Shown here: in pieces, positions 35,745 through 43,658 of the stretch
Numbering within the stretch: the stretch's first letter is position 1
Layout: each line of letters opens with the position of its first letter
Source: an uncultured Verrucomicrobiota bacterium
GTDB lineage: Bacteria; Verrucomicrobiota; Verrucomicrobiia; Limisphaerales; UBA9464
Assembly: GCA_903835555.1 (NCBI GenBank)
Contig: CAILNN010000305.1
Span: 1-52,277, forward strand
Reading direction: 5' to 3'
DNA length: 52,277 bases
The notes under the pieces: model-generated
What the model saw: the letters and a program-made list of their open reading frames with translations, nothing else
Told to the model about the DNA's origin: nothing
Database searches by the model: none
Position numbers and translations under genes: made by a program

Positions 35745-36191
35745 ATGTCATCCACCCACACGCACCTGCTCTATCATCTGATATTTGCCACGAAGCACCG
35801 GGAGCCGTTGATTGCAGATTCCTGGCGCACCCGGTTACACGAATATCTGGGCGGCTGCGTAAACGGGTTGGAAGGCACACCGCAGGGCATTGGCGGTGTG
35901 GCCGATCATGTCCACCTCTTGGTAGGTTTGAAGTCCACCCATTGCCTGTCCGACTTCATGCGCGAGTTGAAGAAGTCTTCCTCCCTCTGGGTACGGGAGA
36001 ATGTCGGCGTGGCGGGGTTTGCATGGCAGGAAGGATATGCGGCGTTCACGGTCAGCGCTTCGGCACGGGATTCGGTACAGAATTACATCCGGCGGCAGGA
36101 GGAACATCACCTGCGGAAGACGTTCCGGGAAGAGTTGGTCGAGTTTCTCCAGAAGTCCGGGGTGACCTATCACGAGCGGTATCTCGATTGA
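35745..36191 (+). CDS. Y1 (HUH) transposase, IS200/RAYT-like
   Basis: This 148-residue single-strand transposase has the HUH motif DHVHLLVG (H55, H57) and the catalytic tyrosine in SVQNYIRRQEEHH (Y114). HLIFATKHREPLI at the start is also typical. Length and motifs fit IS200/IS605 TnpA or the REP-associated tyrosine transposases. It is directly bracketed by inverted palindromic elements (35636-35729 and 36196-36291) and lacks a partner TnpB gene. The bracket and the many orphan palindromes in the window favour a RAYT. The active site is intact, so it may still be active. It interrupts hsdM. Confidence 0.9.
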   Translation: MSSTHTHLLYHLIFATKHREPLIADSWRTRLHEYLGGCVNGLEGTPQGIGGVADHVHLLVGLKSTHCLSDFMRELKKSSSLWVRENVGVAGFAWQEGYAAFTVSASARDSVQNYIRRQEEHHLRKTFREELVEFLQKSGVTYHERYLD

Positions 36192-36195
36192 GCTG

Positions 36196-36291
36196 GCACC
36201 CCTTCAGGGTGCAGAAGGGTTGGGGGACGTTGGTTTCCGGTGGTATCGCTGCGCTCAACCACCGGCTACAAGCTCGGATGCCTCTGGCATC
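36196..36291 (+). repeat. Triple-hairpin element (family E), forward copy right of the transposase
   Basis: GCACCC-CTTCA-GGGTGC (36196-36212), CCGGTGGT...ACCACCGG (36237-36265) and GATGCC-TCT-GGCATC (36277-36291). It begins 5 bases after the transposase stop and is the inverted partner of 35636-35729. Confidence 0.75.
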
Positions 36292-36339
36292 AGGGACGAC
36301 ACCGACCCCGCCGTCTCACCCCGAAGGAATGCAAGCCTG

Positions 36340-36412
36340 TAGCCGGTGGTTGAGCGCAGCGACACCGCCGGTGAATCGATTTCCAAACTCCGCCACCCCG
36401 GCAGGGGTGGTA
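36340..36412 (-). repeat. Triple-hairpin element, partial reverse copy
   Basis: These 73 bases are identical to 35659-35731 and in the same orientation. They therefore form a direct repeat around the transposase and its right-hand element. The GATGCC hairpin is missing here. Exact identity suggests very recent duplication. Confidence 0.85.
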
Positions 36413-36439
36413 TTCCCGCTTCTGTCGATTTCACGGCTG

Positions 36440-36484
36440 TTTCCAAAGCGCCAGAGGGCTGGCGCAGTCCACGACCTGGCGGAC
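36440..36484 (+). repeat. Family A hairpin repeat, copy 4
   Basis: GCGCCAG-AGGG-CTGGCGC is followed by AGTCCACGACCTGGCGGA. It shares its upstream 30 bases with copy 3. Confidence 0.75.
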
Positions 36485-36623
36485 ATTTCCATGACCCTTT
36501 CCTCGGGAAGTGCATGGGACGGTGGTAGTAACTACAAAATGCTGTGCCTAACCCAGATCACGATGGATGGGATGGGGATGTGCCATAGACTTTTAGTGTG
36601 CTTGGTGGTTTGTTTGGAACGGG

Positions 36624-36672
36624 GCGCGGTTCGGACCGCCAGTCAGGTCTGGAGACCTGCGGTACGGTAATG
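36624..36672 (+). repeat. Family B repeat, diverged copy
   Basis: GCGCGGTTCGGACCGCCAGT is followed by CAGGTCT-GG-AGACCTG, a small hairpin, then CGGTACGG. It matches 43479-43540 in this form. Confidence 0.55.
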
Positions 36673-36724
36673 GCACCTGGAATTAATACGTACTCGTATC
36701 AATAGGTTTGCCAAGGGCGGGTGC

Positions 36725-37879
36725 ATGGGGAATGTTTTGCCCAGGATGAAAGGAACCTGCTCGAATGCCCGGTGGTCCATCCTGGCGTTTGTTGCCTCGT
36801 TAGCCTGGCTGATCGAGGGCGGAGCCTCGACTCAATGGCCGATGTATCGTGGCAATCCCCGTTTGACCGGGGTGACCGACTCTCGGTTGCCTAGCAGTCC
36901 GGTTTTGCGCTGGAAATTTAAGACTGGGTCGGAGATTAAATCTTCAGCGGCGATTGTTGACGGACGGGTCTTTTTCGGCTCCGGCGATTCCAACTGCTAC
37001 TGCCTGAAACTGGAAGATGGAGCAAAGCTTTGGAATTTTGCGGCGGACGGCCCCATCGATTCATCCCCCCTCGTTCTCGATGGGCGGATTTATTTCGGCA
37101 CGGCCAACACCAATTTTTACTGTATTGATGCAAAAACCGGCAAAGAGATTTGGCGGTATGGTTTCGAAGAAAAGGTCCTTTCGAGTGCGAATTGGGTTCA
37201 ACTGCCCGAAGGCAATCGCAAACAGATCATCGTCGGATGTTATGACTTCAATCTGTACGCCTTTGATGCGGTGACCGGAAAGACCAATTGGGTGTATGCG
37301 ACGGGAAACTACATCAACGGGTCTCCGGCCATTGGCGATGGGGTGACCGCCTTTGGAGGGTGCGACGCCATCGTCCATGTGGTTGATGCGATTGCGGGGC
37401 GAAAGGTGAGGGAGGTGGAGGCGGGGGCTTACATTGCGGCGTCGGGGGCTTTGGTGGACAACCACTTGTATGTGGGGCATTACGAAAACGCCTTTCTGAG
37501 CGTGGATTTGAAGGAGGGCAAAGTGGAGTGGACCTATCGCGACCGCGGCTTTCCCTATCTTTCCTCTCCTGCGGTGACCGCCGATCGGGTACTGGTCGGA
37601 TGCCGGGATAAACGGCTGCATTGCCTGAATCGAACGAACGGCGAGGCCGTTTGGGTGTTCCCGACTCGGGGAAAGGTCGATAGTTCGCCCGTGGTTGCAG
37701 GAGACTCGGTGGTCTTTGGTTCTGACGACGGACGGATTTACCAGGTTTCTCTTGCCGATGGGAAAGAGCTCTGGAGCTACGAAATTGGACAACCGGTCCA
37801 AAGTTCGCCGGCGGTCGTCGATGGCAATCTCGTCTTGGGGGCTGCCGATGGAGTGCTTTACTGCTTCGGGGCAAAATAA
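36725..37879 (+). CDS. Exported PQQ-like beta-propeller repeat protein
   Basis: This 384-residue protein has a signal peptide (NARWSILAFVASLAWLIEGG) followed by seven or eight propeller repeats of the BamB/PQQ-like type. Examples are SSAAIVDGRVFFGSGDSNCY, CLKLEDGAKLWNF, SSPLVLDGRIYFGTANTNFY, CIDAKTGKEIWRY and LADGKELWSYEI. Such propellers often act as scaffolds rather than quinoprotein enzymes. No PQQ-binding residues of a dehydrogenase could be recognised. The ATG at 36746 (MKGTCSN) is an equally good start. It is 40 bases upstream of the radical SAM gene on the same strand and may be co-transcribed with it. Confidence 0.85.
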   Translation: MGNVLPRMKGTCSNARWSILAFVASLAWLIEGGASTQWPMYRGNPRLTGVTDSRLPSSPVLRWKFKTGSEIKSSAAIVDGRVFFGSGDSNCYCLKLEDGAKLWNFAADGPIDSSPLVLDGRIYFGTANTNFYCIDAKTGKEIWRYGFEEKVLSSANWVQLPEGNRKQIIVGCYDFNLYAFDAVTGKTNWVYATGNYINGSPAIGDGVTAFGGCDAIVHVVDAIAGRKVREVEAGAYIAASGALVDNHLYVGHYENAFLSVDLKEGKVEWTYRDRGFPYLSSPAVTADRVLVGCRDKRLHCLNRTNGEAVWVFPTRGKVDSSPVVAGDSVVFGSDDGRIYQVSLADGKELWSYEIGQPVQSSPAVVDGNLVLGAADGVLYCFGAK

Positions 37880-37919
37880 TTCCGGACCCGATCGAACAAC
37901 CCTTTTACCCACAGGCTTC

Positions 37920-39272
37920 ATGACCTCGACTTCCACACCGATTACTTTGGAACGAACCGCGGCACCGCCGCTCCAACGCGAGACCACGGTGGGCAATTAT
38001 TTCGTCTCGAACTACCCACCGTTCGCGCATTGGAAGCCGGAATTTATCCCAGAGTTCGAAGCAGCCCTGGCGAGTCCGCCGGCGGCGAATACACCGATGG
38101 GGATTTATGCCCATATCCCATTCTGCCGGAAGCGCTGCCATTTTTGTTACTTCAAGGTCTATACGGACAAGGATTCATCGGAGATTCGGGGGTATTTGGA
38201 TGCTTTGCTGGCCGAGTTAACCTTGTATGCCAAGCAGCCGGTTATCGGTGGGCGAAAGCCGAGTTTTGTTTATTTCGGAGGTGGAACGCCGAGTTATCTA
38301 TCGGTCGATCAATTGCGATTCCTGACCGATGGCATGAAGGCGTTGTTGCCGTGGGATGAAGTGGAAGAAGTGACCTTCGAATGTGAGCCCGGGACACTGA
38401 CGGACCATAAGTTGGCGGCGTTGAGAGAATTGGGCGTCACACGACTCAGCTTGGGGATTGAGAATTTCGATGACCATATTCTCGAAATCAACGGGCGAGC
38501 TCATCGTTCCAAAGAGATTCATCGGGCGTTTGGGTATGCGCGGGAGGTCGGATTTCCGCAGATTAATATCGATCTCATCGCCGGCATGGTGGAGGAAACC
38601 GAGGAGAATTGGCGCGAATGCATTCGAAAGACGATCGAACTTTCCCCGGATTCGGTGACCATTTACCAGATGGAAGTGCCATTTAATACCACCATTTACC
38701 AGCGGATGAAAGCCGATGGGACGCTGATAGCACCGGTGGCAGATTGGGATACCAAGCGCCGCTGGGTGGATGAGGCCTTTCGCGCTCTTGAGGGAGCGGG
38801 ATATACGGTCGGTAGCGCCTACACCGCCATCCGATCGAAAGAGAAGACGCGATTTATTTACCGGGATAAACTGTGGGCGGGTGCCGACCTCTTTTCCATT
38901 GGCGTGGCCAGCTTTGGGCATATCCATGGGGTGCACTACCAGAATCAACACGATTTCGACACCTACCTAGCTTCTATTCAGAGCGGGCGGCTGCCGGTTT
39001 ATCGGGCGCTGACACCCACTGCCGAGGAACGCTATATCCGGGAGTTTATCCTGTTGCTAAAGCTCGGAAGTGTGAGCGCCAGCTATTTCACCTTGAAATA
39101 TGGTGTCGACCCGAGAATCCAATTTGCAGGTGCATTGAAGGTCATCCAGGACGGGGGATTCCTGGTCGATGAAGGAGACCGCATTGGGGTGACACGGGAG
39201 GGGCTTTTGCAGATAGACAGACTCTTGCAGGAATTCTTTTTGCCCCGACACCGAGGGACCCGATACGCCTGA
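37920..39272 (+). CDS. Radical SAM enzyme of the HemN/HemW (coproporphyrinogen oxidase-like) family
   Basis: This 450-residue protein has the cluster motif HIPFCRKRCHFCYF, whose three cysteines bind the [4Fe-4S] cluster. It also has YFGGGTPSYLS, FECEPGTL, GVTRLSLGIENFDDHILEINGRAH and INIDLIAGM, the HemN-family order. CYF in place of the HemW CDF and the C-terminal HemN-like region make a true heme role uncertain. The family also includes methylases and cyclopropanases. It sits in front of a chorismate-lyase-like protein and a halogenase-like flavoprotein, which points to secondary metabolism. The ATG at 37920 is preferred; an upstream frame extension overlaps the propeller gene. Confidence 0.87.
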   Translation: MTSTSTPITLERTAAPPLQRETTVGNYFVSNYPPFAHWKPEFIPEFEAALASPPAANTPMGIYAHIPFCRKRCHFCYFKVYTDKDSSEIRGYLDALLAELTLYAKQPVIGGRKPSFVYFGGGTPSYLSVDQLRFLTDGMKALLPWDEVEEVTFECEPGTLTDHKLAALRELGVTRLSLGIENFDDHILEINGRAHRSKEIHRAFGYAREVGFPQINIDLIAGMVEETEENWRECIRKTIELSPDSVTIYQMEVPFNTTIYQRMKADGTLIAPVADWDTKRRWVDEAFRALEGAGYTVGSAYTAIRSKEKTRFIYRDKLWAGADLFSIGVASFGHIHGVHYQNQHDFDTYLASIQSGRLPVYRALTPTAEERYIREFILLLKLGSVSASYFTLKYGVDPRIQFAGALKVIQDGGFLVDEGDRIGVTREGLLQIDRLLQEFFLPRHRGTRYA

Positions 39273-39281
39273 ATTTTTCCG

Positions 39282-39884
39282 ATGATCACCGCCGATCCCC
39301 ATTCCGTCCCCAACCTATTGCGGGAGGTGACGCCTTTGGGGGATTTTTATCGTCGGGCGGGAAGACCGCTTCCGATGGTCCGGTTTCGCAGCGGAGTGGA
39401 ACTTCCGGAGCCGTATCGCTCACTGTTATTCCATGAGCGCGATATGACTCGAACACTGGAGCGATTCCACGGTCGTTCTATCCATTTGCGCCTGTTATCG
39501 AGCTGGAAATCTGGTCAGGACTATGGGCGGGAATGTGTTCTGGAATTGGAAGGAGACAATCAGCCGGTTGAGTTCGGGGCCATCTGGATATCACTGGAAG
39601 CATTTCCCTCTGAAGCACAGGAGCAGATTTTGGCTGGGCATCTGCCGCTGGGTGGGATTCTCAACCAGAGTGGGCTGGCGTACACGAGTCGTCCGACAGC
39701 ATTTTTCGAGGTGGAAGCCGACGAATTTATTACGTGTGCGTTGCATCTTCGGCGACCGGAAGTACTTTACGGTCGACAAAACACCTTGAGAAGCGAGGGA
39801 GAGAGGGTCCTGGCACAGATCATCGAAATCTTGCCGCCTGCTTCGCACGAGGGATTCCGCGATCAAAAGAAGGATTCATCATGA
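39282..39884 (+). CDS. Chorismate lyase-like (UbiC fold) protein
   Basis: This 200-residue protein was recognised by pattern. YGRECVLELEGDNQPVEFG, LPLGGILNQSGLAY and the tail LYGRQNTLRSEGERVLAQII plus EILPP follow the order of UbiC, where REVVL, LG..L and the C-terminal LLLTELFLP hold the active site. The equivalents are R83, L123-G124 and E182, all present. UbiC converts chorismate to 4-hydroxybenzoate and pyruvate. Here overall similarity is low, so a related activity on chorismate or a hydroxybenzoate-binding role is possible. It starts 9 bases after the radical SAM gene and overlaps the halogenase-like gene by ATGA. Confidence 0.65.
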   Translation: MITADPHSVPNLLREVTPLGDFYRRAGRPLPMVRFRSGVELPEPYRSLLFHERDMTRTLERFHGRSIHLRLLSSWKSGQDYGRECVLELEGDNQPVEFGAIWISLEAFPSEAQEQILAGHLPLGGILNQSGLAYTSRPTAFFEVEADEFITCALHLRRPEVLYGRQNTLRSEGERVLAQIIEILPPASHEGFRDQKKDSS

Positions 39885-41170
39885 TTACCATTCGAGAATA
39901 CGATGTGGTGGTGGTGGGAGGCGGCCCGGCGGGATGTGCAGCCGCATCCGTCTTGGCTGAGCAGGGACATCAGGTGGTGGTTTTGGAGCGCGAGAAATTC
40001 CCCCGATATCATATTGGGGAATCGATGATACCGTTCACTTATCCGGCCTTGGAACGAATCGGGATGATTCCCAAATTGAGACGGTCGGCGTTCATCAAGA
40101 AGTATTCGGTCCAATTCGTGTCTCCATCCGGAAAGGCTTCCCAGCCATTCTATTTTTTTAATCGTTACGACAAGGATACGGTGGCTCAAACCTGGCAAGT
40201 TTTGCGCAGCGAGTTCGACCAAATGATGATGGACAACACCCGTGAACGGGGAGCCGACGTCTTGGAAGAAACGGAAGTGACCGCCTTCCTGCAGGAGGAC
40301 GGCGTCTATCGCGGGGTGAGGGCGCGGTCGAGGGATGGTTCCGAGACCGAGTTTCGGGCACCAATCACGATTGATGCGACCGGGCGGGAAGCGATGGCTG
40401 CGACACGAAATGCGTGGCGTCGCGGAGACCCGAAGTTGAACAAAGTGGCTGTCTGGACCTATTACGATGGGGCTGGACGCGATCAAGGATTGGACGAGGG
40501 AGCCACGACCATCGGTTTCATCCCCGACAAAGGTTGGTTTTGGTACATCCCACAACACAACAATCGAATCAGCGTCGGCGTAGTTGCCGACGGCAAGTAT
40601 CTAACCCGCGATGGGGTACGCGATCCCAAGGCCATTTTTGAACGGGAAGTGCCGCAAAATAAATGGATATCCGAACATCTGGCTCAGGGGAATTGCACCG
40701 GTGAATTTTGGCTGACGAGCGAATATACGTTTCGTTCGGAATATAGTGCGGCAGACGGATTGATTCTAGCCGGCGACGCGTTTGGCTTTCTGGACCCGGT
40801 GTTCTCCAGCGGTCTGATGATTGCGCTCAAGAGCGGAGTCGCTGCGGCGGATGCCGTGCATGAAGCGCTGCAACTCGGTGATTATTCCGCCAATCGTTTT
40901 CAGGGATACGGGAAGATGATGATCGAAGGCATCGAAAACATGCGTCGGCTGGTGTATGCATTCTATGATCCGAATGTCAGTTTCAAGACGGTGGTTGATC
41001 GGTATCCCGATATGAATGGAGCCTTGACCGACTGCTTGTCCGGCGACGTCAATCGGGATTATACCCGACTGCATCAAGTGTTGTCGGAATACACCGCACT
41101 GCCCGCCCCCCTGCCATACGGCATGCCAAAGACGTCGGTCTCCAATCCGGGGACGGCTTTGGCGGCCTAA
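39881..41170 (+). CDS. Flavin-dependent halogenase-like FAD oxidoreductase
   Basis: This 429-residue protein has FAD-binding VVVGGGPAGCAAASVLAEQG (GxGxxG at 13-18), FPRYHIGESMIP and LAGDAFGFLDPVFSSGL (GDA at 298-300). KGWFWYIP at 218-224 is the WxWxIP motif used to mark flavin-dependent halogenases. K73/K74 in FIKKYSVQF lie where the halogenase Lys is expected. The motif is also found in related geranylgeranyl-reductase-like monooxygenases, so halogenation is probable but not certain. AAGGA about 7 bases upstream supports the ATG at 39881, which overlaps the previous stop. Its likely substrate is an aromatic made via the two preceding enzymes. Confidence 0.8.
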   Translation: MITIREYDVVVVGGGPAGCAAASVLAEQGHQVVVLEREKFPRYHIGESMIPFTYPALERIGMIPKLRRSAFIKKYSVQFVSPSGKASQPFYFFNRYDKDTVAQTWQVLRSEFDQMMMDNTRERGADVLEETEVTAFLQEDGVYRGVRARSRDGSETEFRAPITIDATGREAMAATRNAWRRGDPKLNKVAVWTYYDGAGRDQGLDEGATTIGFIPDKGWFWYIPQHNNRISVGVVADGKYLTRDGVRDPKAIFEREVPQNKWISEHLAQGNCTGEFWLTSEYTFRSEYSAADGLILAGDAFGFLDPVFSSGLMIALKSGVAAADAVHEALQLGDYSANRFQGYGKMMIEGIENMRRLVYAFYDPNVSFKTVVDRYPDMNGALTDCLSGDVNRDYTRLHQVLSEYTALPAPLPYGMPKTSVSNPGTALAA

Positions 41171-41586
41171 TTCGACATAGTTGCGAGTGCGCCGACATTT
41201 CTGTCACGAATGCGGTGGCCTAGAAAATTTGGAACGAATTTCCCGAAAGATACGGTTTCAAACTGATGAATATCCGGAGTATGCGAGGCCCAGGTTTCGC
41301 CCTTTCAGGGCTGGTGGATGTTTACGTGAATCGAACCCAGGACGTTGTCCTGGGCTATCCCATTTTGCTCCTTTGGGGCAATATTCCGGCGCAAAGCGGA
41401 AATTCAATTGGGGCTCAGTGGGCATAACATCGTTGAAATTTTTCTACGGCGTGTACTCAAAACGCATTTGCACTGTCTTCTGGCCAAAAAAGGCAGCACC
41501 TGCAGACAAAGGCATTTTGAAAAGGCGTCCTAACGGTCAATGAAATCCACGAGAAAAACTAACGAAGTCCCCCCAAGGCCGTCCCC
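41171..41586. other. Gap with a triple-hairpin element inside the biosynthetic run
   Basis: The element at 41299-41381 occupies the middle. No convincing gene was found; short frames here have no family resemblance. The gap may separate the halogenase-like unit from the GT4/thioesterase unit. Confidence 0.45.
41299..41381 (+). repeat. Triple-hairpin element (family E), copy in the biosynthetic locus
   Basis: GCCCT-TTC-AGGGC (41299-41311), CCCAGGAC-GTT-GTCCTGGG (41336-41354) and TTGCTCC-TTT-GGGGCAA (41365-41381, one wobble). The loops are the same or nearly so as at 14440-14519, yet every stem has different bases that still pair. Confidence 0.72.
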
Positions 41587-42942
41587 ATGAGATTGGTCAT
41601 TTTGACTCCGGGTGCTGGAGGTATGCATTGCGGAAACTGTTTTCGCGACAACGCTTTGGCGCAAGCGCTGATCCGCCGGGGCCACGACGTCTTGTTGGTG
41701 CCACTGTACCTGCCGATGACGCTGGACGAAACATCGGCTGTCCGAAAGAACGCGCCCACGTTTTTCGGCGGAATCAATGTCTACCTTTCCCATAAGATGA
41801 GCTGGTATCGGCGGGCACCCAAATGGGTCCGCCGATTGTTGGACCATCCGAGGTTGCTGGCTGCTGTATCGAAGCGAGCGGCGAATACGGACCCTTCCCT
41901 TTTGGGAGCGCTGAACATTTCCATGCTGAAGGGTGAGGACGGGAATCAGGTTCGTGAACTTTCTGAGCTAGTGGCTTGGCTAAAGGAGCAACCGAAGCCC
42001 GACGCCGTCCTTCTGTCGAACGCCTTGTTGGTTGGATTCATCCGACAACTGAAACGGGAATTGCGAACGTGCGTCATCGTCTGTTTGCAGGGCGAAGAGG
42101 CATTTCTGGATGCCATGGCTGAACCGTGGCGGACGCAAAGCTGGGAGACCGTTGCCGAGCGAGGCGGCGAAGCGGACGGATGGATTTCAGCGAGTCGATT
42201 TTTTGCCAATCGGATGGGCGAACGCTTGGGCATCCCTTCAGCGAAACTTCATGTCGTGCCCAATGGGATTCAAATGGACGGCTACCGGGACGTCGTTGCC
42301 CGCCCCCCCAGCCCGGTCGGCAGCCCAATGACTCTAGGATTCTTTTCCCGGATGTGTCCGGAGAAAGGGATGGATATCGTGATCGATGCCTTTATTGCCC
42401 TCCGAAGGACTGGGCGATGGAATCATCTCCGATTGGCTCTTGGCGGCGGCTGTGGGGCTGGTGAAAGCGTGTATGTCGAAGAACAACGGCAGCGTTTAAC
42501 CAAGGCGGGGCTTGCTGCCGAAGTGCGTTTTCAACCCAATGTCAACCGGGAGGAAAAAATCGCGTTCTTTTCCAACTGTGACATCACCTGTGTACCCGCC
42601 CGCCAGAGCGAGGCCTTTGGACTCTGTCTGATTGAGTCATTGGCGGCGCGGACTCCGGTGATTCAGCCCGAGTTGGTGACGTATCCGGAACTGGTGCACG
42701 CGACCGGGGGCGGGGTTCTGTATTCGCCCAATACGCCCAATGCGTTGGCGGCTCGATTAGAAACAGTCCTTTCCGATCCAGTTGGACTTCGGGCCATGGG
42801 CGAGTCGGGGCGCAAGGCGGTGATGGAGCGCTATCGGGATGAGGACATGGCGGCGGGGGTGATTGGCGTGGTTCGAAAGTCGATAACACCTCCTCTGGGC
42901 GGGTCCAGCGAGCCAGAAGCCACCTTGAAGCAGAAACCGTGA
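41587..42942 (+). CDS. Family 4 glycosyltransferase
   Basis: This 451-residue protein has a GT-B fold. It begins MRLVILTPGAGGMHCGNCFR, a glycine-rich acceptor-side motif. The donor half has LHVVPNGI, MTLGFFSRMCPEKGMDIVIDAF, LALGGGCGAGE and the E-x7-E nucleotide-sugar motif in ARQSEAFGLCLIESLAARTPV. The family transfers a sugar with retention. It is followed after 15 bases by a thioesterase, so the two are co-transcribed. Position behind the halogenase-like gene suggests it decorates the locus product, but a lipid or wall role is possible. Confidence 0.9.
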   Translation: MRLVILTPGAGGMHCGNCFRDNALAQALIRRGHDVLLVPLYLPMTLDETSAVRKNAPTFFGGINVYLSHKMSWYRRAPKWVRRLLDHPRLLAAVSKRAANTDPSLLGALNISMLKGEDGNQVRELSELVAWLKEQPKPDAVLLSNALLVGFIRQLKRELRTCVIVCLQGEEAFLDAMAEPWRTQSWETVAERGGEADGWISASRFFANRMGERLGIPSAKLHVVPNGIQMDGYRDVVARPPSPVGSPMTLGFFSRMCPEKGMDIVIDAFIALRRTGRWNHLRLALGGGCGAGESVYVEEQRQRLTKAGLAAEVRFQPNVNREEKIAFFSNCDITCVPARQSEAFGLCLIESLAARTPVIQPELVTYPELVHATGGGVLYSPNTPNALAARLETVLSDPVGLRAMGESGRKAVMERYRDEDMAAGVIGVVRKSITPPLGGSSEPEATLKQKP

Positions 42943-42957
42943 TATCGAGGATCAACC

Positions 42958-43470
42958 GTGCCCTGGGAATATCGCGCGACTCGCCGAGTGGAATTTAGTG
43001 AGACCGACCTCGCCGGTATCGTCCATTTTTCGAACTTTTTTCGGTACATGGAGACAGTCGAGCACGCTTTTTGGCGATCGCTCGGGAGTTCGATCATCAT
43101 GACCCAGTTTGACCCGCCTCTGGGAATGCCTCGGGTCCATGCCTCGTGTGATTACCGGCGTCCGGCCCGATTCGAAGACCTTCTAGAGATTCGGTTGCTG
43201 GTGGTGGAAAAGCGGACGCGGTCGTTGAGTTATCAGATTCGATTTACCCGAATAGAGCCGGGTCCCCGCGAAGAACTGGCCCGGGGGAAGCTGACGGTGG
43301 TTTGTGTGCATCGGACGCCATCCGGGGCTTTGGAATCGGTGCCGTTACCATCCGTCCTGGCGGATCAGATTGAGGTGGCTCCGGCGGAGGTGTTGGGGGA
43401 GCCGGGCGGGACAAAATCCTGTGGAACAACAGCATCCCACCCACAGATTTCGGGGGCGGTCGAGGTATAA
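42958..43470 (+). CDS. Hotdog-fold acyl-CoA thioesterase (4HBT/YbgC-like)
   Basis: This 170-residue protein matches the hotdog thioesterase family in FSETDLAGIVHFSNFFRYME, with catalytic Asp17, and in VHASCDYRRPARFEDLLEI. The related 4-hydroxybenzoyl-CoA thioesterase frees 4-hydroxybenzoate from CoA, of interest next to a chorismate-lyase-like gene. The substrate here is unknown. The start is GTG with GAGGA (42947-42951) 6 bases upstream. The last 30 residues are poorly conserved in style. Confidence 0.85.
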   Translation: MPWEYRATRRVEFSETDLAGIVHFSNFFRYMETVEHAFWRSLGSSIIMTQFDPPLGMPRVHASCDYRRPARFEDLLEIRLLVVEKRTRSLSYQIRFTRIEPGPREELARGKLTVVCVHRTPSGALESVPLPSVLADQIEVAPAEVLGEPGGTKSCGTTASHPQISGAVEV

Positions 43471-43478
43471 CTTGCTGG

Positions 43479-43540
43479 GTGGGCGTGGTTCGGACCGCCG
43501 GGCAGGTCCGGAGACCTGCGTTACGGCAGGCTGGAAATCC
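43479..43540 (+). repeat. Family B repeat, diverged copy
   Basis: GGCGTGGTTCGGACCGCCGG is followed by GCAGGTC-CGGA-GACCTGC, a hairpin. It resembles 36624-36672. Together with the family A copy at 43659 it fills most of the 280-base gap after the thioesterase, in which no gene is seen. Confidence 0.6.
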
Positions 43541-43658
43541 TGCGCTACGAGGCGGCCTCCCACCCTACCGATGCTGCTCTAAATCAATACTACCGCTTTT
43601 TTCCCGAGGTCCCGAAGAGCGCGTGAGTGAACTCTGGCAGTCGTCGATGTCACGGTCG

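Larger units (their letters stand above)
36192..36724. other. Repeat cluster downstream of the transposase
   Basis: About 530 bases without a credible gene. It contains the forward triple hairpin (36196-36291), a partial reverse copy (36340-36412), family A copy 4 and a family B copy. A 410-codon frame through 35438-36670 merely runs across the hsdM end, the transposase and the repeats in another frame. Confidence 0.65.

Noticed and set aside
35438..36670. 410-codon plus-strand frame spanning the hsdM end, the transposase and the repeats
   Set aside because: It is in a different frame from both real genes, its sequence is repeat and antisense-like, and no domain is visible.
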